NCBI GenBank assembly: GCA_947631495.1
Contig: CANRLO010000001.1
Span: 1 to 33,059 of the forward strand
Reading direction: 5' to 3'
Source: an uncultured Clostridia bacterium
GTDB lineage: Bacteria; Bacillota; Clostridia; TANB77; CAG-508
Length of the DNA: 33,059 nucleotides
Shown: in pieces, positions 1 to 6,652 of the stretch
Position numbering within the stretch: position 1 is the first letter of the stretch
Layout: every line of letters begins with the position of its first letter
The notes under the pieces: model-generated
The model's database searches: none
Told to the model about the DNA's origin: nothing
Seen by the model: only the letters and a program-made list of their open reading frames with translations
Translations under genes and position numbers: made by a program

Positions 1-192
1 TTTAGTGAAGAATTTATTTCAAATCATGTAGGAGGAGAAGAACAAGAAAAATTAACTTTGCAATCCATTGTAAAAACAGTAACAGAATTAACAGAAATAA
101 ATGGAATAAAAATAAAAATTAATGGAGAAGAAAATAAAGAATTTAAAGACGGAAAAATAAAATTTGAGCAAATATTTAATAGAGAATTTTAA
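1..192 (+). CDS. GerMN-domain protein, C-terminal 63 residues (5' truncated)
   Basis: The reading frame is open from base 1 to the TAA at 190-192. The visible residues include a stretch around LTLQSIVKTVTEL followed by a short beta-like segment NGIKIKINGEE. This is the pattern of the end of a GerMN domain, the fold found in sporulation and spore germination lipoproteins such as GerM. The upstream part, with any signal peptide or lipobox, lies outside the window, so full length and location cannot be judged. A hairpin terminator follows directly. The family call rests on pattern recognition of a short tail and is moderate. Confidence 0.55.
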   Translation, partial: FSEEFISNHVGGEEQEKLTLQSIVKTVTELTEINGIKIKINGEENKEFKDGKIKFEQIFNREF

Positions 193-195
193 AAA

Positions 196-238
196 TAAAA
201 AGTAGAATTAAAAATAAAATTTAATTCTGCTTTTTGTT
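196..238 (+). terminator. Rho-independent terminator after the GerMN gene
   Basis: An inverted repeat AAAAGTAGAATTAAA / TTTAATTCTGCTTTT (one G-T pair) is followed by a T-rich run. It starts just after the stop codon at 190-192. Confidence 0.8.
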
Positions 239-836
239 TTATAAAAAATAAAAATAAAAAATCAAAATTAAAAAATAAAAATAAAATATAAAATTATAAA
301 AAATAAAATATAAAAAATTAAAAATTAAAATATAAAATTAAAAAAATATAAAATGAACAAAATAAAAAAAATTAATAAAAAGTTAAGTAAAAAAATTATA
401 TAATTCTCAAAAAATTGATAATATAAAAATAATAATAAAAAATAAAATTATAAAAAAATAAATAAACAAATATATAAATGTAAAAGAAAAAATAAAAACA
501 CAGAAAACATAAAATTAAAATAACATAAAATAAGAGTGCAAATAAGAAAAATAAAAAGTGTTGTAGGATAAAAAAAAGATGAAAAAATAAAGTAAGTAGA
601 AATTGACAAAAAGGCAATATAAAAGTAAATAGAAAAGAGTAGAAAGGTAAAAGATTTGAAATGCAAAAAGGACAAATAAGGACTATAAAAATAGATAAAA
701 TCTAACGGGTAAAGCAAAAGAAAGAAATTTTATATGAAACAAAAACAAATCTACATAATATTGATAAAAACACTATAAAAAGTATAATGTAAATGCATAA
801 AACAAATTAAATTTACAAAAAGACAAAATATGAATA
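239..836. other. A-rich low-complexity intergenic tract
   Basis: About 600 bases almost free of C and G at the left end, dominated on the + strand by short A runs broken by single T. The open frames on the minus strand are homopolymer artefacts rich in Phe, Leu, Ile and Tyr, with no ribosome site. One weak promoter-like pair, TTGACA at 603-608 and TAAATA at 626-631, has a 17-base spacer, but no gene of usable size follows it. A 14-codon ATG frame at 661 has no clear ribosome site. I see no DnaA boxes, tRNA or convincing hairpin. Confidence 0.6.
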
Positions 837-1028
837 CTACTTTAAAAATTTGTATAAATTGATACATTTAGTTACCTTTTTTAGATTACATAAAAAATTC
901 TCCACTTCTAATAAAGAGTCAATAGGAGAGTGAAAATTATTATTACAATTACTATTTTTATTACTATAATAAATGTTATTATGACATTTATTATCACAAT
1001 TATTTTTTTGATATCCACTTATTTTCAT
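837..1028 (-). CDS. Small Cys/Asn-rich protein, unknown function
   Basis: A 63-residue frame with a good ribosome site: on the minus strand AGGTG lies five bases before the ATG at 1028. A GTG two codons upstream overlaps that site and is a poorer start. The N-terminal half is hydrophilic and rich in Asn, Lys and Cys (Cys 11, 15, 28). The C-terminal half (about residues 35-63) looks like a short helix with Cys 47 and 55 and a basic end. No signal peptide or membrane segment is visible. I do not recognise the family. The mixed codon content stands out from the surrounding A-rich sequence and supports a real gene. Metal binding or disulfide formation is possible from the cysteines but is only inference. 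Confidence 0.5.
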   Translation of the reverse strand: MKISGYQKNNCDNKCHNNIYYSNKNSNCNNNFHSPIDSLLEVENFLCNLKKVTKCINLYKFLK

Positions 1029-1327
1029 AAACACACCTACTAAAATAAAAAAATAATTTAATATTATAATGATAAAAAATTATATATTATAATATTAAAT
1101 ATAATATATAAATAAAAAAATATAAATAAATTAAAATTGTAAAAAATAATAAAATTATATTTTTTTATTTAATAATATTATATGAAAAAATATAAAAAAA
1201 GTTCGAACATAATAAATAAAATAAAAAATTACAAAATATAAAAATAAAAAATAGAAAAATAATAAAGATGAAAAAATAAAAAATATGTGGTATAATAAAT
1301 CAAAAAAAGAAAAGGTTATAAATAAAA
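1029..1327. other. Intergenic region between divergent genes
   Basis: Almost pure A/T sequence between the small minus-strand gene and trmN6. It holds several TATAAT-like matches on the minus strand, an 8-base palindrome GTTCGAAC at 1201-1208, and the trmN6 promoter at its right end. Nothing else is supportable. Confidence 0.5.
1268..1296 (+). promoter_or_regulatory. Promoter of trmN6-rsmI
   Basis: ATGAAA at 1268-1273, a 17-base spacer, then TATAAT at 1291-1296 preceded by TGG (extended -10). It sits 32 bases before the trmN6 start. Confidence 0.6.
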
Positions 1328-2074
1328 ATGGAAATAAAATTAAAAGAAAATGAAAGAATAGATGATTTAGAATATAAAGGTCTAAAAATAATACAAAATA
1401 AAAATGGTTTTTGTTTTGGAATTGATAGTGTATTACTTTCAGACTTTGCAAAAGAAATTCGAAATAATAGTAAAGTATTAGACTTAGGAACAGGCACAGG
1501 AATTCTTTGTATTTTATTAAGTGCAAAAACGAAATTACAAAAAATATATGGTATAGATGTGCAAGAAGAAGTAGTTGAAATGGCAAAAAGAAGTGTAATA
1601 TTAAATAACTTAGAAGAAAAAATAGAAATAATTCATAAAAATATAAAAGAATTAGGAGAAATATTTGAAAAAAATTCGTTTGATTCAATTGTAAGTAATC
1701 CACCTTATAAAAAAAGTAACACTGGAAAAACAAACGAAAAAGAAAATAAATTTATTTCAAGACACGAAGTAACAGCTACATTAGAAGACTTTATAAAAAT
1801 TAGTTTTGACTTACTAAAAGATAAAGGAAGTTTTTATATGGTGCATAGACCAGAAAGATTAGCAGAAATTATTTTCACATTAAAAAAATATAAATTAGAG
1901 CCAAAAACAATTCGATTTGTACATTCTACTTATGAAGAAGAACCAAAATTAGTATTAATAAAATCAGTAAAAAATGCAAAAGAATTTCTTAAAGTAGAAA
2001 AGCCTCTTATTGTTTATAATGAAAAAGGAGAATACACAGAAGAAATTTTAAAAATTTATAATAAAAATATATGA
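1328..2074 (+). CDS. trmN6: tRNA1(Val) adenine-37 N6-methyltransferase (TrmN6/YabB family)
   Basis: A 248-residue class I SAM-dependent methyltransferase. The SAM-binding glycine motif DLGTGTG is at residues 52-58. The catalytic NPPY motif of N6-adenine methyltransferases is at 124-127, followed by the family's Lys/Ser-rich loop and a conserved SRHE-type segment near 146-150. The N-terminal FCFGIDSVLL segment is typical of TrmN6/YabB. In E. coli the enzyme methylates A37 of tRNA-Val; Firmicute members are named by homology, so exact tRNA specificity is inferred. rsmI follows after 20 bases and abrB lies beyond it, the order seen in Bacillus (yabB, rsmI, abrB). The ribosome site (AAGG, about 13 bases upstream) is weak, but no better start exists. 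Confidence 0.88.
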   Translation: MEIKLKENERIDDLEYKGLKIIQNKNGFCFGIDSVLLSDFAKEIRNNSKVLDLGTGTGILCILLSAKTKLQKIYGIDVQEEVVEMAKRSVILNNLEEKIEIIHKNIKELGEIFEKNSFDSIVSNPPYKKSNTGKTNEKENKFISRHEVTATLEDFIKISFDLLKDKGSFYMVHRPERLAEIIFTLKKYKLEPKTIRFVHSTYEEEPKLVLIKSVKNAKEFLKVEKPLIVYNEKGEYTEEILKIYNKNI

Positions 2075-2094
2075 GGCAAAGGAGTAAAAAATAA

Positions 2095-2923
2095 ATGAGT
2101 GGAATTTTATATTTAGTGGCAACGCCAATAGGAAATTTAGAAGATATTACTTTTCGAGCAATTCGCATATTAAAAGAAGTTGATATTATTGCTGCAGAAG
2201 ATACAAGGCAAACATTAAAGTTATTAAATCATTACGAAATTAGTAAACCATTAATTAGTTACCACAGACACAATGAAGATATAAGACAAGAAGTATTAAT
2301 AGAAAAGTTAAAGGAAGGAAATAATATTGCTTTAGTTTCAGATGCAGGAACACCAGTTATTTCAGACCCTGGAGAAGTAATTGTAAAAGAAGCTTTAAAA
2401 CAAAATATTAAAGTAGTTCCAATTCCTCGGAGCATGTGCTTTAATAAATGCACTTATTACTTCTGGTTTAGATACAAAAGAATTTTCTTTTTATGGATTT
2501 TTATCAATAAATAAAAAACTAAGAAAAGAACAGTTAGAAAAGATAAGAAAGGAAAATAAAACAATTATTTTATATGAAGCACCTCATAAATTAAAGCAAA
2601 CATTAAAAGATTTGGAGGAAATTTTAGAAGATAGGCAAATTGTAATAGCAAGAGAATTAACCAAAATACATGAAGAGTTTTTAAGAGGGACAACCAGTGA
2701 AATTATACAAAAATACCAAGAACCAAAAGGGGAACATATTATTTTAATAGAAGCAAGCAAAGAAAAAGAAGAAGCGGAGGAAGAAAATAATTTTAAAGAA
2801 ATGACATTAGAAGAACACTATAAATATTATGAAAAACAAGGTTTTACAAAAAATGAAATTATAAAGAAAATAGCTAAAGATAAAAATGTTAGTAAAAATG
2901 AAATTTATCAAAAATTTATTTAA
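2095..2923 (+). CDS. rsmI: 16S rRNA 2'-O-ribose C1402 methyltransferase RsmI, interrupted by a +1 shift at CGGA
   Basis: Read in two frames joined at 2428, this encodes a 275-residue RsmI, the usual length. The first part (2095-2427) carries the N-terminal LVATPIGNLEDIT motif and SDAGTPVISDPG (residues 82-93). It then reaches VVPIP, where every family member continues with Gly-Ala-x-Ala. Here the zero frame reads CGG (2428-2430) and stops at 2514. Skipping the C gives GGA GCA TGT GCT, restoring the expected sequence through FSFYGFL and YEAPHKL to the TAA at 2921-2923. The downstream part has a C-terminal extension with a helix-turn-helix-like segment. The ribosome site AAAGGAG is well placed. 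The break is either a true mutation or sequence error, or a programmed +1 shift; the same CGGA context recurs in two other genes here. Without recoding the product would be a truncated 139-residue protein. Confidence 0.85.
2425..2431 (+). other. Proposed +1 recoding site in rsmI (CCT CGG A)
   Basis: Zero-frame codons are CCT (Pro111) and CGG (112). Removing C2428 gives CCT GGA, the Pro-Gly of the RsmI motif. It shares CGGA with the sites at 9944 and 18878. Confidence 0.6.
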
Positions 2924-2947
2924 GAAAAAATAATAAAATAAAATAAT

Positions 2948-2983
2948 AAAAAAGAAACTTTTAAAAATAAAGCTTCTTTTTTT
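2948..2983. terminator. Bidirectional terminator between rsmI and abrB
   Basis: AAAAAAGAAACTTT pairs with AAAGCTTCTTTTTT with one mismatch and has A/T runs on both sides. It can therefore serve rsmI (+) and abrB (-). Confidence 0.75.
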
Positions 2984-3002
2984 ATACATATTTATTATTT
3001 TC

Positions 3003-3257
3003 TTAGTCTTCTTCTGGAACAGCTTTTAGTTGTTTTATGCATTTACTGCAAATTAATTTATCTTTATAAGTTGTTAATTTTTTTGTATTACCACAGAAAA
3101 GACAAGATTTTTCATATTTTTTTAATACAATTGAAGAACCATCTACAAATATTTCTATAGGGTCTTTTTCTGCGATTTGAAATTGATTTCTTAATTCAAT
3201 AGGGATAACAACTCTACCTAATTCATCCATTCTTCTTACAATACCAGTTGATTTCAT
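3003..3257 (-). CDS. abrB: AbrB-family transition-state regulator
   Basis: An 84-residue protein whose N-terminal half (1-50) is the AbrB swapped-hairpin DNA-binding domain, with the family core GIVRRMDELGRVVIPIELR. The C-terminal half carries two Cys-x-x-Cys pairs (Cys52/55 and Cys70/73), a short zinc-ribbon-like tail seen in many clostridial AbrB proteins. In Bacillus AbrB represses stationary-phase and sporulation genes during growth and is itself shut off by Spo0A~P. Here a strong sigma-A promoter and a perfect Spo0A box downstream of its start suggest the same circuit. The ribosome site AAAGGAGG is seven bases before the ATG. The gene converges on rsmI and is divergent from spmA. Confidence 0.92.
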   Translation of the reverse strand: MKSTGIVRRMDELGRVVIPIELRNQFQIAEKDPIEIFVDGSSIVLKKYEKSCLFCGNTKKLTTYKDKLICSKCIKQLKAVPEED

Positions 3258-3281
3258 ATTATTCCTCCTTTATTCGCCATT

Positions 3282-3291
3282 TTTCGACAAA
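3282..3291 (-). promoter_or_regulatory. Spo0A box in the abrB leader
   Basis: The minus strand reads TTTGTCGAAA, an exact match to the 0A-box consensus. It lies about 14-23 bases after the -10 element, inside the early transcribed region. This matches the placement of Spo0A sites that repress abrB in Bacillus. Confidence 0.75.
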
Positions 3292-3304
3292 AAATCCTAT
3301 ATTC

Positions 3305-3333
3305 ATAATAACACAAAAAAAAATAAAACGCAA
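3305..3333 (-). promoter_or_regulatory. abrB promoter
   Basis: On the minus strand TTGCGT (3333-3328), a 17-base spacer and TATTAT (3310-3305). Transcription would start near 3298, leaving a leader of about 40 bases that contains the Spo0A box and the ribosome site. Confidence 0.7.
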
Positions 3334-3582
3334 TAAAAAAATAGAAAAATTTTTCGAAAAAATATACCAGTTATTGTAAATTATGTTTTAGACAACTAGG
3401 CATAAAGAATTGCTATTAAGAATAAGATTAAAAAGAAAAAAGGCAATATTTGTAATTTTAAATTAGTATACTATAATTAAACAAATAAGTAAATATTATT
3501 TTGAAAAGTAAATGAATATTTTTTTATAAACAAATATTTATTTAAAAGTAAAATCGAAAAATACGATTAGAAAAGAGGGAAT

Positions 3583-4194
3583 ATGTTAAATATACTTTGG
3601 CCAGCATTCATTTTAATATCTTTTCTTTATGGAATTTTGCAAGGCAATGTAGAGGCAATTAACCAAACTATATTTGAATCTGCTAAAAATGCAGTAGAAT
3701 TAACAATTACTTTCTTTGGAACACTCTGTTTATGGAATGGAATTATGAAAATAGCACAAGAAACTAGTTTTACTGAAAAATTAACAAAACTATTAAAACC
3801 TGTAATACATTTTTTATTTCCAGAAATCAAACATAACGAAAAAGCAAAAGAAGAAATTTCTATGAATATGATTGCAAATATCTTGGGATTAGGAAATGCT
3901 GCTACACCACTAGGATTAAAAGCCATGAAAACACTGCAAAAAGAAAATTCAAAAAAAGATACTGTTTCTAATTCTATGGCAATGTTTATTGTTATAAATA
4001 CGGCATCACTTCAGTTAATTCCAACAACAGTTATTGCCATACGAGCTTCTCTTGCATCAAACAATCCAACGCAAATTATTTTTCCAGTATGGGGAGCTAC
4101 CATTGCTGCATTTATTACTGCGGTTTCAGCTACAAAATTATGCATTTCAATAAGTAAAAGAAAAAATAGTTATACTTTTAAAAATAAAAAATGA
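3583..4194 (+). CDS. spmA: Spore maturation protein A
   Basis: A 203-residue polytopic membrane protein of the nucleoside-recognition/Gate domain family. It shows the SpmA signature around residues 90-115 (ANILGLGNAATPLGLKAM) and a C-terminal region with SLQLIPTTVIAIR. About four to five hydrophobic segments are visible. SpmA acts with SpmB in dehydration of the spore core and in heat resistance; the transported solute is not established. spmB follows 67 bases downstream, the usual pairing. The start has a GAGGG ribosome site. Expression in the forespore under sporulation sigma factors is known for the family but I cannot show it from this promoter region. Confidence 0.93.
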   Translation: MLNILWPAFILISFLYGILQGNVEAINQTIFESAKNAVELTITFFGTLCLWNGIMKIAQETSFTEKLTKLLKPVIHFLFPEIKHNEKAKEEISMNMIANILGLGNAATPLGLKAMKTLQKENSKKDTVSNSMAMFIVINTASLQLIPTTVIAIRASLASNNPTQIIFPVWGATIAAFITAVSATKLCISISKRKNSYTFKNKK

Positions 4195-4261
4195 TATTTA
4201 ATTATAAATATAAAATATATTGAAAAAAATAGAAAACTCTATACAGAAAGGATAAAATAAC

Positions 4262-4789
4262 ATGAATTTAATTCAATTTTTATCTTCTAGTGCTATTCCT
4301 ATTATAATTGCAATTATAGTTATTTATGGATTATTAGAAAAAAATAAAGTATATGATACATTTGTAGAAGGTGCAAAAGAAGGAATAGAAATAGTAGTAA
4401 AATTATTTCCTACTTTATTAGGACTTTTTATTGCTATTGGTGCTTTAAGAAGTTCTGGAGTCTTAGATTGTATTATTCAATTTATATCACCCATAACAAA
4501 TCTATTACATATTCCAAGTGAAATTATGCCACTTGCCATTCTTCGTCCAATTTCAGGAAGTGCTTCTACAGCAGTTGCAACAGATATTATGACCAATTTT
4601 GGAGTAGATTCAAAAATAGGATTAATTGCTTCTACAATCATGGGCTCTACAGAAACAACTTTTTATACAATTGCTATTTATACAAGTTGCGTAGGTATCA
4701 AAAAAATTCGTTTTGTGCTTGCATGTGCATTATTAGGGGACTTAGTAGGAATGCTAGCGTCTGTAGTAATTTGGGGATTTTTGTCGTAA
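4262..4789 (+). CDS. spmB: Spore maturation protein B
   Basis: A 175-residue membrane protein with the Gate domain and the SpmB motif near residues 93-125 (LAILRPISGSASTAVATD, then a segment ending ASTIMGSTETTFYTIA). About four hydrophobic segments are visible. It is the partner of SpmA in spore core maturation. The 67-base gap to spmA holds only a short AT-rich spacer and an AAAGGA ribosome site, so the two are probably one transcript. No terminator hairpin is evident after the stop; instead a strong promoter begins nine bases later. Confidence 0.93.
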   Translation: MNLIQFLSSSAIPIIIAIIVIYGLLEKNKVYDTFVEGAKEGIEIVVKLFPTLLGLFIAIGALRSSGVLDCIIQFISPITNLLHIPSEIMPLAILRPISGSASTAVATDIMTNFGVDSKIGLIASTIMGSTETTFYTIAIYTSCVGIKKIRFVLACALLGDLVGMLASVVIWGFLS

Positions 4790-4797
4790 AGTTTTTC

Positions 4798-4826
4798 TTG
4801 ACAAACAACAAAAGTAGAGTTATTAT
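4798..4826 (+). promoter_or_regulatory. Strong sigma-A promoter downstream of spmB
   Basis: TTGACA (4798-4803), 17-base spacer, TATTAT (4821-4826). No protein gene follows, so it may drive an untranslated RNA across 4833-5150. Confidence 0.65.
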
Positions 4827-5003
4827 GTATACAAATTATTCAAGGAAGTAGAAAAAATGTTAATTCGAATTTTATTATTCTTCTTACTATATCTATTTGT
4901 TAGAAGAATTCAAATTATTCTTTGGTCTAGAAAAATCCAAAAGAAAATAAAAGAATAAAAGAAAAAACATAACTTGAAAAATTTATGCAAAATTAGTTTT
5001 TAA

Positions 5004-5149
5004 TTTTGTAGAGGGATAAAAAAGTATCAAAGTATGATATAAACTATTTCCATACTCCCCCTGAAAAAATGGAATATTTCTCTAGTTCGTGTTAAAAATA
5101 TATAGATTGAGCCCCTATTTATTTTATTTGAATAAATCCCTCTACAAAA
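5004..5149. ncRNA. Candidate structured RNA closed by a 14-base-pair end stem
   Basis: TTTTGTAGAGGGAT (5004-5017) is perfectly complementary to ATCCCTCTACAAAA (5136-5149), enclosing 118 bases. The enclosed part is richer in G+C than its surroundings and has two C-rich motifs on the + strand: CTCCCCCTG near 5055-5063 and GCCCCTAT near 5111-5118. The first can sit in the loop of a TATTTCCAT / ATGGAATA hairpin. A long end stem with an internally open body resembles 6S RNA in outline. C-rich loops resemble Firmicute small RNAs that pair with ribosome sites. I cannot match it to a known family, and the strand is uncertain. Confidence 0.4.
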
Positions 5150-5279
5150 AATATATATATGAAATATGGTAGATTTCATGCATACCATATAAAATATACT
5201 AAGAATATAATATAATATTATATATTATAATAATTTTATAAAATTAATTCTATAATTCTTATAGCAGTAAAATTGAAAA

Positions 5280-5759
5280 TTAGTGATGGTAACTTTCATT
5301 ACCTGCAATTTTAAAAGCACGAAATAATTGCTCTAATAAAAATACACGAATAAGTGGATGCGGAAAAGTCATTTTAGAAAAGCAAATAAGTTCATTTGCA
5401 CTATCTAAAAGTTCCTTGCTCATTCCTAAAGTACCGCCAATTAGAAAAGTAATATGGCTATTAGTATGAGAAATATTTTGTAATTTTTCAGAAAATTCTT
5501 CAGATGAATAACTTTTTCCATGTAAGTCTAATGCGAACACATAACTATCTTTTTTTATATGAGATAAAATAGCTTTGCTTTCTTTTTGCTTAATTTCTTG
5601 CTCTAAGCTATCGTTTAATTTTATAGGTAACTTTTCATCCGTAAGTTCTATAATAGATAAATTGCAATACTTTGAAAGCCTTTTACTATATTCTAAAATG
5701 GCATCTTTTAAATAACTTTCGCGAATTTTACCTACACAAACAATATCAATATGTATCAT
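5280..5759 (-). CDS. rlmH: 23S rRNA pseudouridine-1915 N3-methyltransferase RlmH
   Basis: A 159-residue SPOUT-class methyltransferase, the normal length for RlmH. Visible family features are the N-terminal VCVGKIRESYL, the SAM-knot motif IGGTLGMS at residues 107-114, and the C-terminal signature around 130-158 (MTFPHPLIRV, LLEQLFRAFKI, SYHH). It methylates pseudouridine 1915 in helix 69 on assembled 70S ribosomes. It lies 11 bases downstream of walJ in the same direction, as in the Bacillus walJ-htrC-rlmH region, so the pair is probably co-transcribed. A short inverted repeat CTATAA / TTATAG (5251-5265) follows its stop but is a weak terminator. Confidence 0.95.
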   Translation of the reverse strand: MIHIDIVCVGKIRESYLKDAILEYSKRLSKYCNLSIIELTDEKLPIKLNDSLEQEIKQKESKAILSHIKKDSYVFALDLHGKSYSSEEFSEKLQNISHTNSHITFLIGGTLGMSKELLDSANELICFSKMTFPHPLIRVFLLEQLFRAFKIAGNESYHH

Positions 5760-5770
5760 AAAAATCCTTT

Positions 5771-6559
5771 CTAACCTACATCAATCATAGGGCTTACATC
5801 ATAGCGCCCAGCTACAGATAAATGAATTAAATTTTCCTCAATATTGTGCTCCATTAGTTCTTCTACAACGGTTTTATAAGCTAATTCAGGAAAATTATTT
5901 TCTTTACTTAAATGTCCAAGCATTACATTTTTTAAACCATAATCTGTTAAATAAGAAATAGTTTGCCCAGCTTCTGTGTTAGAAAGATGCCCATTTGGTC
6001 CTTTAATACGTTGTTTCAACAAATATGGATAAGGAGAGCATTTTAAAATTTCTGGTTCATAATTTGCTTCTAATAATAAGAAAGAACTATTGTTTAAATG
6101 CTTGATAACACTTTCACTAATATGACCAATATCAGTGGCAATGCTCATTTTTTTATCTTCATGATAGAAGTTAAAACCACAAGGGTTAGCAGCATCATGA
6201 GGAATTGAAAAAGGTTCTACTTTAATATCACCAATTAAAAAAGGAGAAAAAGTAAAAGTATGAATCATATTTTCTTCTAATTTCTCTTTTTGTTTTGGCA
6301 TAGCATTCCAAGTTTCTTTATTGGCATAAACGGGAATGTGAAACTTTTTAGCAAAAATGCCTAAACCTTTTACATGGTCTGAATGTTCATGAGTAATGAA
6401 AATGCCATCAATACAAGAAGGCTCTACATTTATTTTTTTTAAGGCTTCTTCTATTTTCTTAGCACTTTCACCAGCATCAATTAAAATTTTGGTAGTATTT
6501 GTTTGAAGAAAAGAGCAATTTCCACTACTACCACTATATAAACTACAAAACTGAAACAT
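5771..6559 (-). CDS. walJ: Metallo-beta-lactamase fold hydrolase WalJ/YycJ
   Basis: A 262-residue metallo-beta-lactamase fold protein. The metal-binding motif THEHSDH is at residues 56-62, with later ligands in a TDIGH segment and an LGHLSKEN segment. The N-terminal FCSLYSGSSGN is typical of YycJ/WalJ. Family members are linked to coordination of DNA replication and cell-wall regulation in the WalRK operon of Bacillus; no WalRK genes are seen here. I chose the ATG at 6559 because AAAGGA lies eight bases before it. The ATG at 6568 overlaps that site. rlmH follows closely. The 93-base gap to murA upstream has no clear terminator. Confidence 0.88.
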   Translation of the reverse strand: MFQFCSLYSGSSGNCSFLQTNTTKILIDAGESAKKIEEALKKINVEPSCIDGIFITHEHSDHVKGLGIFAKKFHIPVYANKETWNAMPKQKEKLEENMIHTFTFSPFLIGDIKVEPFSIPHDAANPCGFNFYHEDKKMSIATDIGHISESVIKHLNNSSFLLLEANYEPEILKCSPYPYLLKQRIKGPNGHLSNTEAGQTISYLTDYGLKNVMLGHLSKENNFPELAYKTVVEELMEHNIEENLIHLSVAGRYDVSPMIDVG

Positions 6560-6652
6560 TTTTTTCATCCTTTGCTATTAGAAATCTTGAGTAAATTTTT
6601 TATAAAATTTTGTATTAGTATTTGCTATAAATTTTGCATTACTTTTGTACTA

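Larger units (their letters stand above)
3258..3582. other. Divergent regulatory region abrB / spmA
   Basis: It contains the abrB promoter and Spo0A box near its left end. Near its right end is a small inverted repeat AATCG / CGATT (3553-3569), just before the spmA ribosome site GAGGG. I could not identify a convincing sigma-A or sporulation-sigma promoter for spmA by eye. Confidence 0.5.
4790..5279. other. Intergenic region between spmB and rlmH
   Basis: About 490 bases without a credible protein gene. It holds a strong + strand promoter (4798-4826), a repeated 10-mer CAAATTATTC (4833 and 4911), an 8-base hairpin CAAAATTA / TAATTTTG (4988-5008), a structured RNA candidate (5004-5149), and a further hairpin ATATGGTA / TACCATAT (5164-5190). 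The longest frame after the promoter's ribosome-like site encodes only 15 residues from the ATG at 4857. Confidence 0.55.

Noticed and set aside
1201..1208. GTTCGAAC palindrome as a LexA site
   Set aside because: Firmicute LexA sites are CGAAC-N4-GTTCG; the half-sites here are in the wrong order.
239..1330. A replication origin in the A-rich tract
   Set aside because: No DnaA box (TTATCCACA) or dnaA/dnaN genes are present; near matches such as TTATCACAA are single and weak.
396..1733. Minus-strand open frames rich in Phe, Leu, Ile and Tyr (396-617, 448-717, 1155-1733)
   Set aside because: They are reverse readings of A-rich sequence or of trmN6, without ribosome sites or family motifs.
4855..4956. 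A 32-codon hydrophobic frame (from TTA at 4861) ending in a basic tail, after the promoter at 4798
   Set aside because: It has no start codon in frame: the ATG at 4857 is in another frame and ends after 15 residues. One base fewer would open it, so a sequence error is possible, but I cannot support a gene.
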